Positions 31,704 through 43,678 of a stretch of DNA of 64,000 nucleotides are shown here, piece after piece (the first letter of the stretch is position 1; the number at the start of each line of letters is the position of its first letter). Origin of the DNA: Eurosta solidaginis (taxonomy: Eukaryota; Arthropoda; Insecta; Diptera; Tephritidae); the NCBI RefSeq assembly GCF_040869045.1, contig NC_090319.1, positions 236,523,832 to 236,587,831 of the forward strand. Reading direction: 5' to 3'. The position numbers and the translations under genes were made by a program. The notes beneath the pieces are model-generated. The model was given only the letters and a program-made list of their open reading frames with translations, was not told the origin of the DNA and did no database searches.

Positions 31704-32648
31704 CACTCAGAGAAAAACGCCGTTCTAAAATCCAGCACCACCGGACTCAATTCGAGCTTTTCATGTTCTTACTTTTTTGTTCTTGAAAAACGAACGACCT
31801 GTTCTTAAAACAACAACCTTGTTCTTGAACTGACACCATTTCCTTGAAAAGAGAACGGCTGGTCTTAAGGTGTGAACAAATGTTCTATTAATGAGAACGA
31901 ATGTTCTTAAATTAAGAACAATGTTCTTAAATTAAGTTCAAGAAAAGATAAACGGTATAATCCGTGTGCACTAAAATGTTAAATATAACATTTGGCCCGA
32001 ACTACCAAGCAGTTGTAGTGGCCCAGCGGCGTTGTTGTTGCGGTTGCGATCGTGTGGCGCGAGTTCGATCGCCGTCAAACTCTGAAGCTTTTTAAACAAT
32101 TTTTTTATATTCTATTTTTTAACTCTTATTTTTCGTTCAGTTCTATTCACGCAATTCTCAAACTTGTTATGAAACGTTTTAAATATATATTCAGATTGCA
32201 TCATCAAATAAGAAAGATTTCTCTAATCGAGAAATCTATGAAAATGCATATTATGCGTTTTTTCAAACCTTTTTGGCATAGTTTTTTGTTATTAATATTT
32301 CTTCTTAATAACAAAAAATAAATAAATAAATGGGTAATAATAATTAAAAAATTATCTTCCTCCCACCAATGGTTAAGCACAAACCGTTCTTAAATTGAGA
32401 ATCGTTCTCGAAGCGTGAGAACGAAAAATCTTAAATCAAGCCCGAGTAGTGTTTGAAATGAGCACAGAAGGTTGACAAATGAATACCAAAGTGGTCATAA
32501 AATATGAGCGGTGTGCTTGGAAAAACTGTTTCTAAAACAAGCCCATCGGTCACGAGTTAAGAAAAACGTACTTAACAGACTTTTGTCAACGAATGTTATT
32601 AATTTTGAACTTGTTTCGTTCGTTTTAGAACGATTTTTTCTCTGAGTA
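31704..32648. mobile_element. TA-flanked terminal-inverted-repeat element with GTTCTT motifs
   Basis: The ends ACTCAGAGAAAAA (31705) and TTTTTTCTCTGAGT (ending 32647) are inverted repeats that extend through CGTTCTAAAA (31730) and TTTTAGAACG (32623). TA dinucleotides flank both sides. Inside, GTTCTT/AAGAAC motifs occur about a dozen times near both ends, several in the palindrome TTCTTAAATTAAGAA. No transposase is encoded. A SINE-like unit occupies its middle. It is a non-autonomous DNA element; the superfamily is undecided. Confidence 0.65.
32000..32335 (+). mobile_element. tRNA-derived SINE inside the TIR element
   Basis: TGGCCCAGCGG (32019-32029) fits a pol III A-box and GAGTTCGATCG (32061-32071) fits a B-box, at tRNA-like spacing. 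An AT-rich body follows, ending in AAAAAATAAATAAATAAAT near 32330. The short frame 32052-32321 is not supported as a gene. Confidence 0.5.
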
Positions 32649-32650
32649 TA

Positions 32651-34422
32651 GGTGGACGCCGTTTCGAGACATCGCATTAAAGGTGGAACAGGGGTGAATC
32701 TAGAATGTGTATGTACGATATGGGTATGAAATGGTGTTGGTTTTAATGAGTATTTTAAAAGGGAGTGGGCATTAGTTCTATATGTGGACGCTTTTTCCAG
32801 ATATCGCCATATAGGTGGAGCAGGAGTGACTCTAGAATGCGTGTGTACGATACAGGTATCAAATGAAAGGTGTTAAAAGGGAGAAGGCCTTAGTTCTATA
32901 AGAGAACGCCTTTTCGAGATAACGCCAAAAAGGTGGACCATGGGTGACCCTATAATGTGTTTGTACGATATGGATATCAAATTAAAGGTATTAATGAGGG
33001 TTTTAAAAGGGAGTGGCCCTTAGTTGTATATGTGAAGGCGTTTTAGAGATATCCAACCAAATGTGGACCAGGGTGACCCAGAACATCACCTGTCGGGTAC
33101 CGCTAATTTATTTATATATGTAATACCACGAACAGTATTCCTGCCAAGATTCCAAGGGCTTTTGATTTCGCCTTGCAGAACTTTTTCATTTTCTTCTACT
33201 TAATATGGTAGGTGTCACACCCATTTTAGAAAGTTTTTTCTAAAGTTATTTTTTGTGTCAATAAACCAATCAAATTACCATGTTTCATCCCTTTTTGTCG
33301 TATTTGGTATAGAATTAAGGCATTTTTTTTTTTTTCATTTTTCGTAATTTTCGATTTCGAAAAAGTGGGCGCGTTTATAGTCGGATTTCGGCCATTTTTT
33401 GTACCAAGATAAAGTGAATTCGGATAAGTACGTGGACTAAGTTTAGTAAAGATATATCGGTTTTTGCTCAAGTTATCGTGTTAATGACCGAGGGGAAGGA
33501 CAGACGGTGGACTGTGTATAAAAACTGGGCGTGGCTTCAACCGATTTCGCCCATTTTCACAGAAAACAGTAACCGTCATAGAATCTATGCCCCTACCAAA
33601 TTTCACAACGATTAGTAAATTTTTGTTCGACTTATGGCATTAAAAGTATTCTAGATAAACTAAATTAAAAAGGGCGGAGCCACGCCCATTTTGCAATTTT
33701 CTTTTATTTTTGTATTTTGTTTCACCATATCAATACTGGAGTTGAATGTTGACATAATTTACTTATATACAGTAAAGATATTAAATTTTTTGTTAAAATT
33801 TGACTTAAAAAAATTTTTTTTAAAAGTGGGCGTGTTCGTCATCCGATTAATTTTTATTTAGCTCACATATAGGAATAGGGGTAACGCTCTGGCCAAATTT
33901 CATCATGATATCTTCAATGACTGCCAAATTACAGCTTACAAAACTTTGAAATTACCTTCTTTTAAAAGTGGGCGATGCCACCCCCATTGTCCAAAATTTT
34001 ACTAATTTTCTATTCTACTTCATAAGGTCAACCCACCTACCACGTTTCATCGCTTTATCCATCTTTGGCAATGAATTATCGCATTTTTTCGGTTTTTCGA
34101 AATTTTCGATATCGAAAAAGTGGGCGTGGTTATAGTCCGATATCGTTCATTTTGAACAGCGATCTGAGGAGAGTTCCCAGGAACCTACATACCAAATTTC
34201 ATTACGATACCTCAAAATTTACTCAAGTTATCGTGTTAACGGTCAGACCGACGGACGGACGGACTGACGGACGAACGGACATGGCTCAATCAAATATTTT
34301 TTCGATACTGATGATTTTGATATATGGAAGTCTATATCTATCTCGATTCCATTATACCTTTACAACCAACCGTTATCCAATCAAAGTTAATATACTCTGT
34401 GAGCTCTGCTCAACTGAGTATA
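32651..34422 (+). mobile_element. CTR element C5, 5'-truncated
   Basis: Starts in the middle of a tandem unit (GGTGGACGCC) exactly at the TA flank of the TIR element. It holds two to three CTR units, one body module and the usual 3' end CTCAACTGAGTATA. The AACAAGTAAGG start and most of the array are absent. The ACGG tract is interrupted (ACGGACTGACGGACGAACGG). No protein is encoded. Confidence 0.78.
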
Positions 34423-34429
34423 AAAAGAA

Positions 34430-34895
34430 AGCCCAAAATGTGCGTTAGTTTGTAGCCGGTGTTTGAGGAGATGCGTCGGTCGATTTTGTTCAAACTTTCA
34501 CATAAGTTGCGTAAACCTCACCTGGTGGTGCGCACATAGATTTGGTTGCGATTGACGCTCAGGGTTTCGAGATATAGGCCAAAACGTGGACCACGGTACC
34601 CCTAAAATGTGTTTATAGAATATGGTTATCAAATGAAAGCTGTTGATGAGTGCTTTAGTAGAGGGTAATTTTCATACCCCTGGGTGACTAGGGTCTCGAG
34701 GTATAGGTCAAAATGTGGACCCGGGTACCCCTAGGATGTGTTTATAGAATATGGATATAAAATGAAAGCTGTTGATGAGTGCTTTAGTAGAGGGTAATTT
34801 TCATACCCCTGGGTGACTAGGGTCGAGATATAGGCCAAAAGAGTTATGCAGATAAACCAAATTTAGGGCAGACCAACGTCTGTCGGGTCTGCTAG
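34430..34895 (+). mobile_element. Helitron/DINE-like element 3' part with own tandem repeats
   Basis: Ends in a hairpin (GCAGACC 34868-34874 with GGTCTGC 34886-34892) that runs directly into CTAG (34892-34895) followed by T. This is the typical 3' end of a Helitron-like element. Inside, at 34560-34860, are two and a half units of about 130 bp (ATGTGTTTATAGAATATGG, TATCAAATGAAAGCTGTTGA) that are clearly homologous to the CTR unit of the C1-C6 elements (GTGTTTGTACGATATGGG, TATCAAATGAAAGGTGTTA). The 5' end was not found. Confidence 0.6.
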
Positions 34896-36924
34896 TTAGT
34901 TAATAACCACTCCAAGCTTTGCTAAAACTTAGTGTCAAAAAACTTGAAACCAAAGGAACTACGGTACAGGCGCACAGCTTAAACTCCCTTACTTATTTTA
35001 TTTTCGCCTTTTCGATGGCGTCGTTATAAAGCTCACAATTTTTTTAAGTGAATGAGTAACAATAGAAAAAGTGACATAGCTATGAATGTATTGCGCCTCG
35101 ACCTACAGCTTTATTGCGCTTTTTGGTCATTTTTTGTTGGGCACTAAAAATACATTCATATATGTACATATTCTACTAAAATGTAAGAATTAAGTGAAAC
35201 TTAAATTCACATTCTTCGTCAGAATCGTTTCCATCTACCCAAGTACTCTTAGTCTTAAATATGTTATCTCTGATGGGATTATTTGAACTGAATGTAGTGA
35301 GAGGTATAGGTAGGCCTTCATTCTTATGGTTTTTTACCCTTGTCTGATAACGATGCCAATGGTTACGTTGTTCGATAAAGCGATGATGTAGACGAGTATT
35401 TTACAGCGTCCTGCAATGATGGCGAACACATTGTTATTGGTGCTGGTGCTACTTTAGTTTCCCTTTTTTATCCACGTTAGTCATTTCGATTCGTTCGTTC
35501 GTGCGCATTATCGTTTTGTATCTTGTGTTGGCAATTTTTGTTGCTTATACTGCCACCACCACTTTCATGATTAGCAAAATGTCATGGTTGGTGCACTAAC
35601 CTTCACCACAGCTGTCGCTTTATCGGTTCACTGTATAGAAGTATATACATACACACATACTTATGTGCTCGTTTATTTTATCATGAAGGGAAGAACAAAG
35701 AACATTGGAAACAAAAAAGTTTTCTAAATAATTTTCACTTATGCAACGAGCGTGAGTGAGTCCTTTGATCGTCACCAAGTTGCGTCCTCGTCTGCTGAGC
35801 TCGCGTCCATTTGATGATAATATCAACGTTCGATAGAGTCGACGCTCTCAAGTCACAAGCAAACAATGGTCTTAACTTGAATAAACTCAATCAATGTGTA
35901 ACTGCCGCGCTATCTTTTTATCGTACGAATTATATATGTAAAATAGAACCGGTGACTTAGTGTGAATAATTAATCTTTTTAAACATTCTATTTGTGATTT
36001 TGAAATAAACACTTTAACTAACATGAAGTAATACTAAAGTTGATTTTCTGAACGGATTTGATATAATACATATAAAATAAAACACACACATATATATGTA
36101 GCAAGTTTACAACTAACTAACTGTTTTGATTTGCATATTAGGATGTACATAAATCTTGTGTGTGTAAGTTATACAAAAGTTGTAAATCGCTATTTTCCTG
36201 AAAGCTAATGGGTGAAATAAAATATAAGAACGAAAAAAAAATTCAAATATGTAAGGGGACTAGCGTTTAGGTGATGAAAACTTTTGTATTCATATCGGGT
36301 GCCAAAACTTGACACAAGCGTATACTTATGTACATTTTGAGACATTTACACCATCGCTTACATATACATAAGTTTAGATAGTAAGATAAGAGTTGTATAC
36401 CGCGAATCCTTATTCCGTTGGTTTTCGCGGACGTTTCTGCCTAAATTTTTTCAACTAAATCGATTTGTGATTTCGGGTTTTTTATATATTAGGCTTGTTT
36501 TATATTTAATTTTCACGTGCCAAAATATTTCAGACCATGCAGCTAACATATACATGGTTATTGCAAACAATAGTGAACAAGCAACATTTATTTATATATA
36601 AATTAGTTACTTTGGTTAATAAATATGTTCATACATCTACAGAACATGAGAATATTTAAAGTGGCTGAGGTTTTGCTCCGAGGACTAACTTTCTTAATAT
36701 TATATTCGGCAACATATGCACTAAAATAAATTATATTCCTGTGCAAAGCAGAAGGTAAGTACATGCCGTACACAGGCATACATAACGGTGTTTGCACTTT
36801 GATATGAAAGTAGACAATAGTGTCAAAATTGTTAAATATTTAACTAACCCCGCAGATGCTTAAAAAAAAAATAATTCATAGTATATCGTTGTCGTATTTG
36901 TCTACAAATTTCAGTTCTTACTAA
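34896..36924. other. AT-rich intergenic stretch, nothing recognised
   Basis: About 2 kb without a supported gene, repeat or RNA. Short frames (for example 35620-35826) lack motifs. Several TATGTACATA-type runs and CACACATA repeats are low-complexity. This may be single-copy host DNA. Confidence 0.5.
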
Positions 36925-37470
36925 TTTGGGGTTTTACCGCTTAAACGGTTGTGGCCGTCCAACAAGGCGCGCCAGTCGCTTCGTCGTTGGGCTAACTAGC
37001 GCTAATTTAAAGGGAATTTAAATCGTTTTCCCCCTGGCCCATCCAGCGAAGTAGGGGCCGCCCCTTCCTCTATCTCCATAGGCGGATTCCGATAAGAATA
37101 CTATTTTGGCCGTAGAATCATCTTTAATTCGAATAATATGACCTAGACAACATAGCCGCTGTGTTTTAATTGACTAGACTATGTTGGTGTCTGTATAAAG
37201 CTCGTACAGCTCATTATTAAATTTTCTTTGGTACTAGCTTTCGGCGACGCGTATGGGCCCAGATTTCGAAGAATTTTTCTCTCTAACACTCCTAGAGTCG
37301 CTTCATCTGATGTTGTAGTGGTACATTCATCTGCGCTATCTAGCAGAACGGGTATGATAAGTGACTTGGCGAGTATGATTTTCGTTTTCCCAGCGAGGAC
37401 TTTACTTTTCGTCTGCCTACCTAGTCCAAAGTAGCATTTCTTCAGTACAAAAGAGGGAAATCCTGCTATC
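36925..37470 (-). mobile_element. Decayed LINE-X fragment, 3' end
   Basis: On the minus strand this matches the C-terminal end and 3' tail of the LINE at 52800-53260. Traceable landmarks are the CGCGTATGGGCCCAGATT region (the GPLRV motif), the GATCCTGGGGC region, and the 3' end CGCGCCTTGTTGGACGGCC with CCGTTTAAGCGG. It has many stops and frameshifts. The family is called LINE-X here because its clade was not settled. Confidence 0.6.
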
Positions 37471-37789
37471 GATTAAGTAACTACTCGTGGAGCTAGCGTC
37501 TTGAAATTTGGGATAAACTTCACAACCCGATGGCAAAGCAACACGACGAAAAAAGCTTTTGCCTTGCGCCATGGATGGTGATATTTAAGAAGTATCTTTC
37601 CTGTAATATAGAGACCAGCACCTTTGAACATAGGATAAAAGCCTATGTAATATTTAAGATTAAACATTGTTCTCGGTGTGATAGGAATCGATATACTTAG
37701 AAATTTTTTAAAAATATATGAAGAATGGGAGGAATCTTGGAGTTGATTTTTAAGCAACCTCTCTTGCAGCTAAGTGGTGCACGGATCGA

Positions 37790-38930
37790 GATAGTTCGGA
37801 AATTCACACGAGATTTTCCTTAAATTTTTATCATTTGGGAGCCCTGAAAATAACCACGATGGCTGCACTGTATCCCATTCTAATTACCTGCGCTTCGAAG
37901 GGGTCCCTAGAGCCACAATAGAGGTGGATGGCTGACGCAAGGGTGCCTAAATGGCGGACGAGGCGATACACTTGTACACCGATGGATACAAAAAGATCTT
38001 ACAAGTTTTCCGACCACTGAAGTGTTTTTCAGGTGGAAGTAGTATCCGTAACTAAATCTGTAGAAGCACTGGGAAAAAAATCTTTATCTGTAGCCGCGTT
38101 AATTTCAATATTGACAAGCAAACAGGAATTAAAGCAATAATCTCGCATAGCACAGCACGTGTTAGAGTGTAAAGGATCGAAAAAAAAGTGGAAAGGATCG
38201 GGATAGGGTTAAGCATGCATCTAAATTTGGCCCTAGAACAAATAAGAAAAGATGAGAATGAAAATTCAGATGGTAGCTAAAAAGGGCGCATCTCTCGAAG
38301 CTTGTATCGTACACATCCTAATAAGATTAGCCGAGATTAAGAAAAGCTGGGAGCTGCAAATTAACAACCAAGAAGGAAAGCGTAGGCCCAACCGCATGGC
38401 TGTAGATTGTCGAAGATCATGTGCAGGTTTTACAACCTTAGACTGACAGAGTTACTCTTATCATAAAAATGTGACCACTGAAGGCTCATGACTTATATTC
38501 TGACAGGACACTGTCTTCCGGCGTCACATGCTTTCAAATTGGGCCTAGTTAGGTTCAGCAGATTTAGTAAGTGCTGCTGGGAAAAGTAAACGATATGAGT
38601 TCGTTTTTTGCTCGTGCTCTGCGCTCGTCGGCCTAAAACTTCAGCTATAAGGTGTGATACCCCTATCAGATCTAGATACAGCAAGTGGTATAGGTCCAAA
38701 AAGCTATTAGTATTTGCAAAGAACAAGAAGTTATTTGAAGAAATATGCCCTAGTTTTTGACAGAGTTCTTCAATATGTTCCGTAAACAAATTTCTGGTAA
38801 CACTATAAACTAATTCTGTCGATGTGAGACCCGCGCGGACCGGTGAGTTCAACCTAACCTTTACGGAAATGGAAGAAAAGGAAAACTTAGTGGGCCAAAA
38901 CACTAAGTTGTGTAACATCCGAACATTTGA
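37790..38930 (+). pseudogene. Decayed LINE RNase H region
   Basis: In plus orientation, ADEAIHLYTDGYKK (about 37956-37998) matches the first catalytic motif of a LINE RNase H domain. Further on, TYILTGHCLPASHAFKLG (about 38490-38545) matches the conserved segment after RNase H in jockey/I-like elements. Frames are broken in many places. Sequence at 37480-37780 may be another fragment on the minus strand but is too decayed to call. Confidence 0.45.
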
Positions 38931-39009
38931 AAATGAGTAATTCTCTTAATAAATCCACGCCGCTCAAAAGCTTTGATATGAAAGCGGGCAATAAAATAGG
39001 CAATATGTG

Positions 39010-39350
39010 TTTTTGCGGCCGCGCATGTGTGGTGGTAGCGTTTTCTGCCTACCTGCCTGCAACATCAAAAATTTAGAAACACATTTTTTAAATCAGATAT
39101 AAGTGTTTCCAAGCAGGGTCATCCGTTGGCAGTTATTTGGCAAACACTTAATGAAAATATGGGATGTCCTAGCAATACGGTCCATTTGGCAAAACGAGTA
39201 TAAAGGCTTTATTTTTTGTTACTTTTCGTTTTTTTCACATGTTTTGCAAAGCGTCCATTTTTTATGTTTCTGCTAAAAAATACATACATAAACACACATA
39301 CATAAGTGTATTTCTGCCATGAACAGCTCCCCGTTCGGAGTCGACATTAC
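39010..39350 (+). mobile_element. tRNA-derived SINE, degraded
   Basis: The head GCGGCCGCGCATGTGTGGT with GGTAGCG parallels the SINE head at 55924, and AAAATTTAGAAA and GTGTATTTCTGCCATGAA follow in the same order as in that copy. Its B-box region is shortened and its middle has AT-rich extra sequence. It ends near the 3' end of a LINE-X copy. Confidence 0.55.
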
Positions 39351-39354
39351 TTGC

Positions 39355-39411
39355 TCACTTAATTGACGCTAACTGTTTAAACAATTATGGGCGCCCAACA
39401 AGGCGTGCCTA
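39355..39411 (-). mobile_element. LINE-X 3' end, left piece of split copy
   Basis: Minus-strand 3' tail of LINE-X (CGCCTTGTTGGGCGCCC and TTGTTTAAACAGTTAGCG when reversed). Its continuation is at 49409, on the other side of the TIR insertion. Confidence 0.65.
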
Positions 39412-39560
39412 GTGATAGAACGATACGAGTACTGAGTGAGTAGTATAGATACTTTTCCAAGAAATACTCGAGTATTTCGTACTCGATGCTTTTTTCCAAG
39501 TACATACTGAGTAAAGTATCAATACTTTGCATCGATACTTTTGCCCGATAATTTACCAGA

Positions 39561-40502
39561 TGCCGATGGTCTACATGTTTAGGATCAACAACAACTCCAT
39601 AGTCATAACCATATTTTTACTTATCCATATCAAATTGGCATCAGTTATTAGTGCATTAACCTAAAAATCGTGAAAATTTAATATAAATGAAGAAAATGCA
39701 AAAAATTACAAACATTTACCCCAAAAAATTGGTCTCTTAGTTAAAAAGTATACAAAACAATAAATAAAATCTACAAAAAGTTAATAAATGGCGAAAACCC
39801 AAAAACCAATTGGTTGGCTATGGTATGTTTACGGATTTAGCGTTATGGTGTCATTAATCGATTACATTGATTTCCGTAAGGTTGGTTCGATCAGCTGTGT
39901 TATCTTGTTATGGATAAGTCACTATTAATTGGCCCTTTAGCATAAATAGGATCGTCGACGATGTGGTAAAGGTTCCGCATTTGACTTAAAACTACTTTCT
40001 GATAATGGTGGAATGGGGGAAAACTTCTGCATATGGTGGTAAAAGAAAAGTATGTGTTTATTGTCCAGAATCACTAGCTCCAACAAAATTATGAAAAGCT
40101 GCAAATTCCCTAAAATTCCAATACATTTTAACTTGTAATGCTGCGAAATTTTGGTGAATAGAGTTAGCAGCTTTTACAGCATCGTCGACGATATGTTGGT
40201 TTTGAAAATGTTCGAATTCGGATTATATCCACACCTACTTTCAAAAATGGGGAAAAGGAACTATACTTTAACAAATACTGCTGCAGTGGTGAAAGTTGAT
40301 CAGTGGAAAAAAGGTATATTAAGCATTAGAAAATTTAAAAGTTTTGCAAACCGTTAATCAAAAGCCGTTGATATCACTTTGCAATATGACGGAAATATGG
40401 TCTTTGGTATTATATATAGATCTTATCAAAAGCGGATAAGGACAACGCCTACTTTGAAGAAATGGGGCTCACAGTTTTAATCTTAACAAAAATTTCAATA
40501 CA
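39561..40502. other. Interior of the TIR element, nothing recognised
   Basis: AT-rich, with no open frame bearing motifs; 40151-40357 is the longest frame and has none. It may be the internally deleted non-coding part of the TIR element. Confidence 0.4.
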
Positions 40503-40506
40503 TACA

Positions 40507-40920
40507 AGTTATCTCCCGTCTCGGGGCAGATGTAAAAAATTAAAGGTGTGGAGGAACTCACTGTCCTCCGAAACTTGTGAAATGAAACAAGGAACGATTT
40601 CAGATTAACGTCACAACTTCTTTATTCGTGCCACTTGCACGCTAATTAACTACTGGCCTAAACATACGTTGCAACCTACTTGAATAACTTCTTAGCTTAA
40701 CTAAAATGTTTACATTACAGTTCCCATGCTTTACCCAGAACTGCTCGCGCGTGTAGATAGGAATTGCTTAGCGTGCGATTCCCATAACTAATGTAAGATG
40801 ACCTGATCGATGGTTGCGCGTGTGCCGCGTCAGAGACTTTATCTTAATGAACTAAATAAGTCACATGCTTAGCAATGTGATCGTAGGGTGTGCCGTATTA
40901 TGGAACCTATGCGTGTAACG
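40507..40920 (-). mobile_element. G2 3' LTR
   Basis: About 414 bp. The outer end is AGTTATCTCC at 40507, preceded by TACA. The inner end is near 40920, where an AAAGGAGGAAGC polypurine tract (minus strand, 40921-40933) adjoins it. It matches 47335-47749. Confidence 0.88.
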
Positions 40921-40933
40921 CTTCCTCCTTTAA
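40921..40933 (-). promoter_or_regulatory. G2 polypurine tract
   Basis: AAAGGAGGAAGCG on the minus strand, directly upstream of the 3' LTR, is the expected plus-strand primer position for reverse transcription. Confidence 0.6.
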
Positions 40934-41159
40934 AAATCTGCGTCTCGTAGATCACATGTCGAAAAGCGTGAGGGGAGAAATTTTGTAAGGAGTGATTGCG
41001 ACCTTCTGGTGATAATTTAGTACTGACGCTTGTGACTGGCAGGCTAGGATCTGAGCGATAAAATGCAGGTGCAGATTTGCCTTTGGGGATCCTATTTATG
41101 CTAATGTTTCCCGTCCAATGCGTAGGAATTTGAACCGGTGGAAGGTCTAGTTTCTTTGT

Positions 41160-42233
41160 GTAACATCTCCACAGAGTTCCGGCAATAAGGGCTATTGCGC
41201 AAATAGAGATAACCTCCGTAACGATAGAAAAATTGATTTTTCATTGACATAGATATTTAACATAGTTAACATAGATACTTAACATTTTCCATTGTGATGT
41301 CGTAGATGTACTCCAAGTTGACTTTCATGGTATGGTTTTTTATATTAGAAAGTACGACTGGGAGGGCGTGTACGGTAACAGCTTCATTGCTGGAAAATTT
41401 CTGATCGCCAATCTTGATTGTCTCGTTGTTGAATTGAATTACGTATGTGCCATTAATAGTATTTGTGGCATTGTTGCTCCTTATTATGCCCTGGTAGTTT
41501 GAAATGAAAATGGTGTTTTCGTTTACCAGCTCTATATGGGATCCGTTTCGTCTAACAAATTGACAACTAGCAGACCTACCTTTTAAAAGTCGTGGCAGGC
41601 AGCTGTTTTCTTCCAGCGCAATCAAGGACTCGCAGCTGAATACTGTAGATGAGCCGATAACCATGCAATCCTTCGTCAACCCGTATGTCTCCTCTTGATT
41701 GACCAGCATTCTGTCGAACGGTACGTCCACTTGTTTACCAGCGTATATTCCAGCGCGGGTAATCAGAATATTGTATTCACTGGCCGTCATGTGGTTGTGA
41801 ATAGCTTTCTATTGACCTTATATTGATGGTTGTTGTTCGGTATTATCTGGTTTTGGCTGTGGAGGATGTTATTCCAATCTGTTGCGTCAGGCGATCCTGC
41901 CAGCCATTTCCATGCCGACCCAATCCAGCCAATGGATCGGGTGACTCTAGTCTTGCTTGTGCTTCCCATCAACTGTCCGATTCGTTCGAGAGCTTGGTTG
42001 ATGTAGTGCTGGGCTAAGAGCTGCTCGTCGGTTCATTTGATTAGATGACTTGCTAATTTATCCATTTGAGTCACCATCGTGGTATATTTTTGTAGGTCGA
42101 TGACGTGTATGAGTTCGAATGAGCCCCCTATGATCCACCCATCTCCGCTCTGTATGGTTAGTATTGGCCCCTTGTAGTTAAATATGTGTAGTGCGCTGAT
42201 GGATGATGCCAGCAGTGGGATTCTGCAACGCAA
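41160..42233 (-). pseudogene. G2 env, broken
   Basis: Three segments on the minus strand: about 42233-42033 (N-terminal part with a hydrophobic start region), 41972-41787 and 41790-41266. The middle one has RSIGWIGSAWKWLAG, which resembles the conserved region near the cleavage/fusion site of errantiviral Env proteins. The 41790-41266 segment has several cysteines and N-x-T/S sites of an ectodomain. It stops within a short imperfect duplication (about 41243-41284). A hydrophobic stretch that would be the membrane anchor is encoded downstream in another frame (about 41169-41213). The break removes the anchor and leaves the gene non-functional. Confidence 0.65.
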
Positions 42234-42655
42234 GATCTTAATTCTAATTTAATGTAGTTAGTAGTTGTTATGTTCTAAGTAAGTTACGGTTATCTATTTA
42301 ATAAAGAGGAAAAATATTATTGATAGTAGGAAGGTATTATTAGTAAGCGGAATTCTTAAAATTAGATTGGTTAACATTAAACTAGCGTTACTGTTTTAGT
42401 TTAGGATTTTCGCCTTTCCAGCTATGTTAATTTGTTAATGTGTCAGTGGTTTACAAATTATGATTAGTGGGGAAGACTAAAATAAAATTAAAAAATTTTA
42501 CTTTATACTGTTATTACAAAGGGTTTCAAAAATAAAAAAAGGAACAAAAAATTAGGAAAATTAAAAAGGTGAAAAATGTTGGTTATCTTTGTCAAATTCG
42601 ATGGCACTACGAGCCTACTAAGGCACGATTTGTCCCACTTACAAGCCCGCTCTTG
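42234..42655 (-). other. G2 region between integrase and env
   Basis: AT-rich sequence with no supported frame. In errantiviruses env is expressed from a spliced RNA whose acceptor lies near the end of pol; no specific splice site is claimed here. Confidence 0.35.
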
Positions 42656-43678
42656 TTAGATAAACTCCCTCTTGGTGCCAGATCTTTTATAATTTCTTTT
42701 CATGTATTTTGTATGTTTGTTTGTTTTATTGTGGGGTTTATAAATTTTTTTCCCTCTAAGTGTGGTGACTAAAACTTTATTGTCTTTTGAAACGATTTCT
42801 TTCTTGTATATAGGTTTTTGCTTCCCCTTTATTTGCTTATCCTTCACGTATATGACGTCATTTTCGTCATAACGCTCCGGTAGCATCCTTTTTTTATTGT
42901 GTCTTTTTATCTGAGCCATTAGATTTTCCCTCAATAATGCTTTAATTTGGATATTCATTTTTCTGCTCTGGTCAAGGAGTTCTTGGAAGTTGGAGGCTTG
43001 TGAGCGATTAAAAAAAATGTCTGTTGGTCTTTTGTTCGTTACTGAGTGGACTGACTTATTATAGCGATCTACAGCTATGATAACAAGTTCCTCGTTCCTG
43101 AGGGCTTCATTCTCTGCCTTTAGGCATCTAAAAATTTCAAGTAACGTAGAGTGAAATCTCTCGATTTGGCCGTTCACCTCACTCCTCTGAGTTGGGGTGC
43201 GGTAAAGCTGAATTCCTAGAGATTCTAACAAGCTTTGTATAACAGGGCTAATCAATCCCCGTTCGTTATCAGTGACTAAAATTCTAGGGGTGGTGAAATA
43301 GTGCAGAAGTTTCACTATTTTTTGCCTAAGATGCAGGGCTCCTTTGTTTGTGATGTGAAAGAGCTTTGCGAATTCAGAAAATTTATCGATGCAACTCAAA
43401 AATGTTTCCCCCTGAATTTCGAATATATCTAAGTGAAGGATCTCGCATGGTCGCGATGGGATTGGTGTAGCCTGTAATTCTGGCCTATGGGGGTGCCTGT
43501 CGTACTTACTGAGTTTACACGTCTCACATGCCAGTACATATTTCCTAATTTGACTGCTCATCTTGGGAAAATAGCAACGCTCAAGAAGTTGTTTCCTATT
43601 CTCCGCATTACGGTGAGCCCTCCTGTGCTCCTTTGTTATTGCCTCACACACACTATCTGGATTTCTTAGGTCCTCCAC
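42656..43678 (-). pseudogene. G2 integrase, 340-residue open frame
   Basis: The best-preserved reading frame of the window. The HHCC zinc domain has CETCK near residue 50. The catalytic core has LHLDIFE, VTDNERG and NGQIERFH, the DDE triad in the expected order. The basic C-terminal tail (KKEIVSK, TKYMKRNYKR) runs to a stop at 42656. The protein would join viral cDNA to the host genome. A stop and frame change just upstream (about 43680) separate it from the rest of pol, so it is not expressed as part of an intact polyprotein. Confidence 0.82.

Noticed and set aside
40151..40357. 68-residue frame inside the TIR element as a transposase piece
   Set aside because: No BED finger, catalytic or dimerisation motif can be seen; the length is expected by chance.
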